Assembly (NCBI GenBank): GCA_026873275.1
Contig: JANTUC010000013.1
Location: 806,001 to 870,000, forward strand
Direction: 5' to 3'
Length of the DNA: 64,000 bases
Source: Pseudopithomyces maydicus
Lineage: Eukaryota; Ascomycota; Dothideomycetes; Pleosporales; Didymosphaeriaceae
Shown here one piece after another: positions 55,911-64,000 of this stretch. Made by a program: the position numbers and the translations under genes. Under the pieces are notes generated by a model, which saw only the letters and a list, made by a program, of their open reading frames with translations, did not search any database and had not been told where the DNA came from. Each line of letters opens with the position of its first letter. Positions within the stretch are counted from its first letter, which is position 1.

Positions 55911-56803
55911 TTCGGCAACAGGCAGCCGTTCGCGGGCGCTCGCATTCTGCCATGTTCCATACGAGAGCGAGGACGACAATGCTCGGGTGGGCGCGGGCTA
56001 GTGCGCGGCGAGCGATTGCGTATTGCTGGATCGAGGTGGTGCACTGGGGGAGTGGACCCCGAAAATGCCGTGAGTAGGTTTAGTCGCGTTGGGTACGTAC
56101 ATAGATAGGTACGGTAGGTACGTAGGTAGTCTAGGGTAGGTACGGTACTAGGCAGCTAGAAGGGTAGGTAGGCGGGAAGGGGACAGGTAGCGGCACGCCC
56201 GCCAGAGGGTCGACGTGCAAGAATAGCCACACACTTACCAAGCTGCGGTAGTGTCCTGGCCGCTGGCCTGTCCTGTGGACCTGTCCGGGGCTGCTGGCCG
56301 GGGTCTTTACACTGCCCGCGCTAGGCGGAGCGAGGGCGGGCGAGGGGCCTGCGCAAACCCGTCTAGTGCGTGCCTCAGGCAGGCGGGCCAGGCTTGGGGC
56401 GCGTCTGGGCGACTGAACATCGCGATGCAAAACTGTGTACATGCCCTACGCAAGCAGCAACAGAGCATCGTCGACGTCGCGGCGTGCCGAAGACCCGGAT
56501 GGATGAATCGAACGAATCGACGCCCTGCGCCTCCTGCCTGTCTTCATATGCCTCTAGATCCTCCGTCTTATCCCTCTTCACTCCTCTCCATTACACCTTC
56601 CAGCTCGCCTTGTAGTACAGAAAAGCGTGACTGCATGAGACCCTCCCTCCGCGTTGCTCCTACACATGCCGTCTGGCAGCTGGCAGGCAGAGGGTAAAAC
56701 CTGGATGCCTATCCTTTCGCTCGCCCATGCCATGCCATGCCATAGCTCCTACCTACACACACATCCCCGCCAGCACCCGCACGCAGCTTTATCCGAACCA
56801 CCG

Positions 56804-56833
56804 TCCATCCATCCATCCATCCATCCATCCACC
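56804..56833 (+). repeat. CATC tetranucleotide microsatellite
   Basis: Seven or so CATC units grading into CACC. Intergenic. Confidence 0.88.
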
Positions 56834-56877
56834 CACCCCGCGCCGACGTATGTATGTACAGTACGTACTACGTACAT

Positions 56878-56910
56878 CAGTCTGTCTGTCAGTCTGTCTG
56901 TATCTGTCTA
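56878..56910 (+). repeat. GTCT tetranucleotide microsatellite
   Basis: Imperfect GTCT units (CAGTCTGTCTGTCAGTCTGT). Intergenic. Confidence 0.8.
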
Positions 56911-59900
56911 ATCCAGTCTCTGGCCGCACGGCCGCACGCCCGAACCGAATCGAATCGAACCCATCCACAGCGCCCCCAATGCGCCGTCCCGGATCGCAGC
57001 GTGGCCCACCCTCGACCAGGCTAACCCCATGCAAACCACCCCTGCGCTCTCCCCCTACACACTGCCCGCAAGGAGTAACCTTGTCGCTGTAACGCTGCGG
57101 CTCTGATCCTGCCGCTGGGAGGGCCACCACCGTGATTGGGTGCATGCCGACCGGGGCGTAAGTACTGCACGCGTTGGTTGGGGACGTGTGTTTGGGGAGA
57201 GGGCAGAGCGTCTCGATAAGGATGTGGGCAGGGAGGGGACGCGAGGCGAGGTGGGCGGCGCACATGGCAATGGTGAATGCGGAGGTGGAGATGCGGGAGG
57301 CGGGTGGCATGGTAGGTCGGTTGCATGCACGTCTTTTGAAGGTGGCTAATTGTCCCTACGTGCGTATGTATGTTTGCGAGTGAATGTGTTTGTGTGTGTG
57401 TGTATGCGTATGTAGATACCAGCGTGTATCTGCCATGTCTGGGCAGGGGATCGATGAGGCATTTGTCGGCCGGATAGGCTCCAGCAGAGCAAGAGTGTGG
57501 CTTCTGCTGCTATCGCCGAGAGCGACCGACGGCGAGATTGGGCGGGTGTGGGCGTCGCGCGAGTGATGCAGACGGTATCAATTGCATGGCTAGGTCGAGG
57601 GTTGACAAAGGGTCCTTGACGCCGCCGATGCAGGGAAACTCCTGTGGAATCCAGCCTCGAGAGGTTCTGTCTGTCGTTCGGTCGGGGGCGGAAACTGGCC
57701 GATGCATTACTGACTGCGATGGGTGCATGTTGCGACGTGGGATGTGACCGAGTGAGTAAAATCCGCCTTGGTCCATGGTCGTACGGATGCATGTGCCCGA
57801 CAGCAGCTCTCTCGCTCGAGCAGATGCACCCATCCATCCATCCTACAACACATCCCACGTCCCAACAAGGAGTGCCTCAGCGTGTTACACCCACGTCTCC
57901 AGATCATGTGTGTCCACGCCTGTCAGAAAAGGGCTCTCTCTCTCTTACACGGTGGTCATGTAGACGATCCTCCAGCCCGAATCCTCAGTTCGCCTTGTGG
58001 CCGTCATCAAGGGCGATGGTGGTTCCTGACCCATCTCTTGTGTTTCTCGTTGGCGTTTCGCATCCTGGTCACGTCGGTCTGGGGGATATTGAATATTGGA
58101 TGGTGGACGGCTCGGGCGTTGTCTTACCGCGGGCCGTGCCATTTCACGGCACTGTGCTTATTCGTGCAAGATAGAGATGGAGCTGGGGGAGGCTCGCGTG
58201 TACGATTGGACGGCGGATTGCGGGGAAGGCAGTCGATTGGACGCTGTTCAGGGCATCCCGGGCAGCGAATCAAGCCATGTCTCTGGGCTCAGTAACGCGC
58301 TGCAACACTATAGTACCACGAGACAAGCCAGGCTGCTGGGAACCCGCCGTGCCCTGTTTGCAACTGGACGCCCCGTCTACATCTCCCTCGCAGCTAGCGT
58401 CGGGTAGTAGGCTGGCCGACTGGTCGACTGGACCTGCTGGCCGGCCGCCTATCAGCATCGACGGAGGTGGTGCGTGTAACAGCCACAGTGAATGGTCAAC
58501 GAGGCTTCTTACCCTTCCGAGAAGGCAGTTACCTACAGTACATCCACACTACCCAGTACGGTACAGCCGCGCGCTCGCTCGGACCACCCTCCACTGACCA
58601 CACCATTTCCAACCCATGCCCAACGTGCTTCCACATCGCTGCCATTGCGCGTCGCCCACATGCACGCCCTCCATTCTTCCTTCCAATCACCGCTAAAAAT
58701 GAAACGCTACTAAAGCAATGCATCGCAGTAGGCGAAGCCCGAGCACGTCAACCGCCGCCCACGCTTGCTCTTGTATCCTCCGCCCTGCTTCACACTTCAC
58801 CGTCATGAAGCCAGCTCCCCGCGCCGTGGCATCGATGCGGCGAGCCCGCCAGACGCAAAAGTGACATTGCGTCAAGCACGCGGGAAGGAAGCTTCGTGTG
58901 GGCAGGCTGCCTGATCAACGATCGAGCCGTTGAATGATGTGTGCAAGCGAAGGATGGATCCTTCACAACGCGAGCCGTCGTCGATCATCAGCGTCTCGCC
59001 GTCCACATCTACCGTTCACCCGCGACCCTGAGGAGCCCTCCGCTGATTGGTGTGCAGCATGTGATGGGATCCTCCCGCCGCTCTGCCTAATAACGCCTGC
59101 CTCGGTTTACTTTTTCCAGGTTGCTTGCAGATGAATATGCGAGCCGCAATTCTACGACCCGCTTTGCCTGTCTGGACGCACGTCTGGCTAGCTGGCCACT
59201 TGGCTGGCTGGTTGGCTAGTCAACATACCTACCTACCTACTGTACACTGACCCGCAGTTCTGCGATAAGTCGACTGACATGCGGGAGATCGCCGTCCGTC
59301 ACACCACACTGTGCACACGGTGGAACGCGACCGTCTAGCAACGTGCGCATGGCATGTGGAGAAAGCCTCCAGGCAGTACCGCGTGGGGAGAGACAGTACA
59401 TCGTCGTGCTAACGCAGCGTCATGTTCGCCATCCCCACGGTGCTGCGCAGTCAGAAATTCGCGAGCCTTCCGACCACTCACAGCCCGGCTCAACATGAGC
59501 GTCATGTTTTCCTCCACCCACCCCACGACCCTTTCTTGATCTCCACAAGGCTCATTCTCCACAGTGTCGTTGCGCGAACAGGTGAGACCTGCGCGTGGGC
59601 CTCGTCAGCTTGGGCTGGGTGATGGTGTACCGTGTCTATGGTGTCTATTGCCTCCATCCTTGCTGCAGCCACCACCCCACGACTCTCCACCAGCTGTCTC
59701 CACTCGTCTGCACTGTTTTCTGACACTTGCGTGTCCAGCCAAGTGAAAAATCCTCTCCAGATAGTGAGATCCCACCACCCAGCACTCAAGTCAGCAACCA
59801 AACGTGCAGGATGTACGACGCGGTCCCACCCCATCCATTTGCCTGGTTGCTGGGCAGTCTTCGGGAGCGTGCGACAGCGAATCGCGCGGGCTTCGTGACA

Positions 59901-62325
59901 CTTCGATGTCGTGAGCGTTTTTCCTTTGCTGCCAACAAGTGAGGCGTTCGCGTGTCGATCGAAAGATAGGGCAACTTGTACGTTTTCGAACTCACGGCCT
60001 CGCTCTTTCGGGGCTCGTAACAGCGAGCAACCGGTTGAGATTTTCAATCACACAACAGTGGCCCAATGGTGGCGCGCATGGGAATCCTTCTGAGTACAAG
60101 TACCCTCGACGCAAAAATCGAAGCAGTGTTTCGAAACTCGCAGCAGTTTTTTATCCGGATCGGGAAGAGGCTATTATGCTGCATTAATATACCGCGTAGC
60201 TAGGCTCTGCGGCAAGTCCCTTCATTATCCCTCTGGAACGTGCCTTAGTCATAGCTACGTACAGCTGGCTCCTGGGGGCTGTACATATGTATAAGCAAGC
60301 GGCTGGCCGGTTGCTCGCCGATTGCTTATCTCGGACGGTTCGGTCCTACGGCAAGGATTCTCCCGCTTCGTCACCAATCTAGCCTATGTCGTCACCCTCG
60401 AGATTTCCCACGTCCCCTTCCCCTCGTTCGGCTTCGTATGTACCGCTGTCAGTTTTTCCCTCTCCCCCACGACGAGCGCGCGCACGCCCGAATTGCATTG
60501 CATGGCATGACCGGTTGGCCTTCCTACTCTGCAAGCAGGAATTCGTGCGACTGACGCCGTGTAACTGTTTGTGCGTCTGGAAGAGCTTGAACCCGAGCAC
60601 GAAGGATTTCACGTCTCGAAATGGGGGAGATGAAATTTTTTTCTCTTCAATCTAATCCCTACCTAAGGTGGTAGTTGTGTGGAGAATCGATTGCTAACAA
60701 TAAGCACATGTATGTAAGTACGTACCGATGTTGTAGGTGGTGGTGGCAGCTCGCGTTTCAGGTAGACACCAGGTACTCGTGCACGATCGCGCGAGACCGC
60801 AAGACAGGCCGTTTCATGTCGATGGCCAGCGCACACGTTGCGCGTTCGTTGGTTCGCTGGGTTGGCGAGGCTGCGAATGCATCGTCGGACTTGGGTTCAA
60901 CTCGATGCTACTGGGATCGTGCGTTCATACATGAAAGGCATGGGCCTAAGTAACGGACATGCAGGTAGGAAGGTAGATGCCCGATACGGTTAGCACATGG
61001 TCGGTAGCTGGTCTGACTGGCAATGTGGAGGTGTCTAGATTCGGAAATTCACAAGTCGGAGTAAGAATGGGGAAGTGAATTAGTCGAGAAGATGGCTGTG
61101 TCTTGTGCTCATTTCTCTAAGCCTACCCTCTTCTGATCGAATCAGCTCGGCTGAATGCCGTTCCCTTTCAGTCATTTCGATGGCATTGCAAGTTTGGACG
61201 TATGTAGATTGGTGGACCTCGCTACCCGCGCTAGAGGACGGCAGGGTATACTAGGTTCGCGTGGCACATGGTTCGGTAACAAGTGTATCGCGGCGATTCC
61301 GAAGATCAAAACTAGAACCAGAATGAACTAAACCAATCTTCCCACGTAGACGAAACGTGGTAGACCACAGCCATCGTGCCGAGGCGAGAAGTGTCACCAC
61401 CCGTGCCAGGCTGCTGGAATGCTTCGAGACGGATGATGATGAATCAATCCACCCTGTGAGTATTATGTACGCACTCTCCTGTTGAGATAACGGGGGAGTT
61501 CTCCAGCGTATGAACGGCTTCGTCGTGGACAGGTGCCTTATCTAGCATCGTGGGCCTGATTTTGATGTATCTATCCTGTAAGGCGCCGCCATTCGCAGAA
61601 TATGTGTGGGTGTGAACCATATCAGACCGAACTGAACCAGGTGCTTTGAAAGGATCTTCCTGGCAACAGCTACCATCGTGACCCACACACTACCACCACG
61701 AGCCTCTGTATCAAGTCTGAACCATGCATCACGGGAGCAACTCTAAACCAACTCTACACACCCACTCAAACCTCCACAGACACCCTTCTCGCCCCATCTC
61801 ATCTCCCCTGGCCCCAGAAGCAGCCGATCGACAAAAAAGAAAAAAAAATAGAACCCCAGAATCCTCCAACGGCTTCTCGATGCAGCCTCGCTCGCTCAAA
61901 AATACCTCATTCATCACTGACCCTGGGCCTCGAACAGGTAATGGAAAAAGGTACCTAGGTACATCCCCATACATACATACACACATACGTACCTGCAGTA
62001 GCGCTCCCCCAAGATTCACCACCGAGGCACTTAGCAGCCCCCTTCGCCCCTCCCTCGCGGCGGGCCTTACATGAAGCATCTGACGGACTTGGGCTCGCCT
62101 GACCCCAGACCGCAGCCTCTAGCTCGAGGATGGCGTGCGTCTTTACCATACCGTACATACCGTACATACATACATACATAGGTACATACATAGTGTGCTT
62201 CCCTCCATTCCTTCCTTCCCTCTCACCCTTGTCCTTGTCCACGTCCATGTCCATGTCCTTGCCCTTGTCCATGCTCTTACCCTTGCCCTTGCCAAACTCC
62301 CTTGCCCGCTTCCAGCCAAATTAAT

Positions 62326-62351
62326 AGATAGGTAGGTAGGTAGGTAGGTAC
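62326..62351 (+). repeat. TAGG tetranucleotide microsatellite
   Basis: Six TAGG units in tandem ending in TACC. Intergenic. Confidence 0.88.
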
Positions 62352-62623
62352 CGCTACGCCATGGTCCGTGACGGCACGTATGTACACATGTACGTACGTC
62401 TGTGCAGAGCCATGAAACCAGCGAGGCTCTGCTGACCTAGCCGCTTGGGGAATGTGTTCTCTTTTTTGCCACTTTCATGCGTTTCTGATGGCTGGGCCTC
62501 GGGGAATGCGGCTGTGTGGTCGTGGGCTGGAGGTCGCATCGGATGCATGGGGGTCGAGTGGGTTGGGGGAGCGTGGGGTTGATCCCCGAGGCGGGTGGCT
62601 GACTGGCCGGCCGACCGACCGGC

Positions 62624-62651
62624 CGATTGACTGACTGACTGACTGACTGAC
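62624..62651 (+). repeat. GACT tetranucleotide microsatellite
   Basis: About six GACT units in tandem, next to CCGACCGACCGGCCG. Intergenic. Confidence 0.88.
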
Positions 62652-63806
62652 CGATCGAGGAAGTGGCTGGGGTTTCGGCATGTGTATGCAGACATACACG
62701 TGGTGTGTGGTTGGTTGTAAGAGTGTGTATACAGTTGGTATGGGGGGAGTTTTGGATCGGTGGGTGCGTGGGTGGCGAGGAGGTTTGCGGTGGAGGGGTG
62801 TACAGTTTGGGTGCTTTTTGGGGACTTTGAGGGGAGATTAATTGATGGTCTGGTCTGTGAGCAAAATACTTTTTGAAGTCACGGAATGCTTACAGGGAGC
62901 ATTTCAGATTCGTGTGTGACGGGCGATCGTGTGCATGTAGATCTATTGTTCGAAGCTACCCGCATCAAGCCACGAACGATGGATGCTACTGTTCTCCAAT
63001 ACTTTGCGCTTTGAATCTCAATCGTTGTCTCAATCATACTGAATGATACATAAAGTCTGTATGATTAAGATTGCCTGTATATACCTTTTTCACCTTGATG
63101 TGGTGCAACATGCACTGCAAAAGATCGACGGTGAGCTTCACCGAGCTGGCTTTGTTGTATACTTTCTTGCTCCACATGCATTGAATCGTGACCATGATAT
63201 TCTTCATAAGATGGCTGACTTGATAGTACACAAGAGGAGGTATCAAGAAAGAATTGTGGTGGGAAGTCAGGTTGGTGGCTGGTAATAGCTGATTCATCCT
63301 ACAATGAGTCTACTGCCCTAATCAGTTTGTTACTGGTGATTTTACATACACCGCACTATATTAAAACGGATTTGTTACTGTATGCAATTTCATAATAACT
63401 ACCAGTGCTGATGGCGAGGTTCATTCGTTCATTTAAATGTAACTCTGCTTATCGTTGTGATTGATCAGTCCAAATCACAGCGATAGCAACCAAGTGGCGA
63501 ATTCAACTCATCCTATCTACTCAATGGGCTCCTATGTATCACAAAGAGACGATTTGTTGTAATATCAATGACACAATAGGAAGATAAGAACGCGTTGGGA
63601 CGGTAGCGCAGGATAGCCATTTCCAGCACCATGAATGAGGGACACCATGTACAACTGAACTATGATACCTCAAGCAGACACAACCACTCGTGATTGATTA
63701 ATAGGAGATCTTTCCGGGAACATTACGTCACGAAAGATCCAACTCCATCATTGCGCATGTGAAGTAAGGGCATGTGATTTCAGCAGTCTTTCATTTAGCG
63801 TTGCAA

Positions 63807-63966
63807 GGACCTGTACAGGCCATGCCGACTTCAGTCAAAGAAAATTAGCCAAAAGAGAATCAGCAGAAGATAAACAAGAAGCAACGGAATCATCAACTAT
63901 AAGTACTAGAGTAATACACCAAACATATGAGGGTGAAAGAAATTGATGAGGGCACGGACAGCAAGT
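63807..63966 (+). repeat. Dispersed repeat, copy 3 of 3
   Basis: Starts GGACCTGTACAGGCCATGCCGAC, matching copy 1 with one mismatch. It continues to AATACACCAAACATATGAG and TTGATGAGGGCACGGACAG in the same order. It sits in AT-rich sequence at the right edge, so the element may extend beyond the window. Confidence 0.6.
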
Positions 63967-64000
63967 TTGATCTCATCAAGCCAGAGGCAATTAAATCTAG

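Larger units (their letters stand above)
54356..64000. other. 9.6-kb gene-free, microsatellite-rich region
   Basis: No gene with recognisable domains or convincing splicing was found on either strand. It is densely populated by di-, tetra- and hexanucleotide repeats and by short palindromic GTACGTAC-like tracts. From about 62.85 kb the base composition turns AT-rich. It ends with copy 3 of the dispersed repeat. Frames such as 59502-60047 look incidental. Confidence 0.5.

Noticed and set aside
59502..60047. 181-codon minus-strand ORF in the gene desert
   Set aside because: No domains, biased composition, and overlapping frames of similar length on the other strand.
59980..60055. tRNA-like hairpin (GCTCG...CGAGC with a nearby GTTCGAA-like box)
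   Set aside because: No coherent A box, anticodon arm or acceptor stem could be drawn at tRNA spacing.

Overview
The window is nuclear DNA of a filamentous ascomycete (Pezizomycotina, probably Dothideomycetes; class assignment is inference). Genes carry short introns, mostly 47-60 nt, with GTRAGT-type donors and CTRAC-like branch sites. The gene set is fungal: a Kre6/Skn1 glucan protein, NuA4 subunit Eaf7, mitochondrial mL44, CAP/Srv2, a Zn2Cys6 regulator and small secreted Cys-rich proteins. About 22 protein genes are supported. I saw no convincing tRNA, rRNA, CRISPR array or intact transposon.

Layout. 0.7-4.2 kb: a GH51 arabinofuranosidase and a disordered glycine-zipper protein. 4.6-17.7 kb: a TTC27/Emw1 TPR protein, a carboxymuconolactone-decarboxylase-like protein, a PAN/apple-type membrane protein, an acyltransferase-3, a gamma-tubulin-complex protein and Eaf7. 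Five of these six genes are interrupted by single-base deficits (seven in all, every one in the same direction). 19-24 kb: a pseudokinase and a type I membrane protein with Kex2-bounded N-terminal repeats. 24.9-27.4 kb: a LolT/Egt2-like PLP enzyme and a small Cys-rich secreted protein. 29.2-36.3 kb: a compact housekeeping block with mL44, a small membrane protein, a Mak32-like PfkB protein, CAP/Srv2 and an ADP-ribosylglycohydrolase.

36.3-45.5 kb is accessory in character and holds the main discovery. A secreted precursor of about 340 residues carries ten identical copies of the basic core PHHKGRGGRKNN plus one degenerate copy. The cores are bounded by RR/KR sites and separated mostly by acidic spacers. 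It is divergently paired with a UstYa-family (DUF3328) gene, the oxidase family of dikaritin-type fungal RiPPs. A second small secreted protein lies just beyond. This looks like an undescribed Kex2-processed-repeat / RiPP-like locus. The pairing is seen in the sequence; the chemistry is inference, because the core lacks the aromatic residues usual in dikaritins and both HxxHC motifs of the UstYa protein are altered.

45.5-50 kb: a Kre6/Skn1 GH16 protein and thiamine pyrophosphokinase. 50-64 kb: one Zn2Cys6 regulator isolated between about 3.3 kb and 9.6 kb of gene-free, microsatellite-rich DNA. Three diverged copies of an unidentified dispersed repeat occur at 2.7, 44.3 and 63.8 kb.
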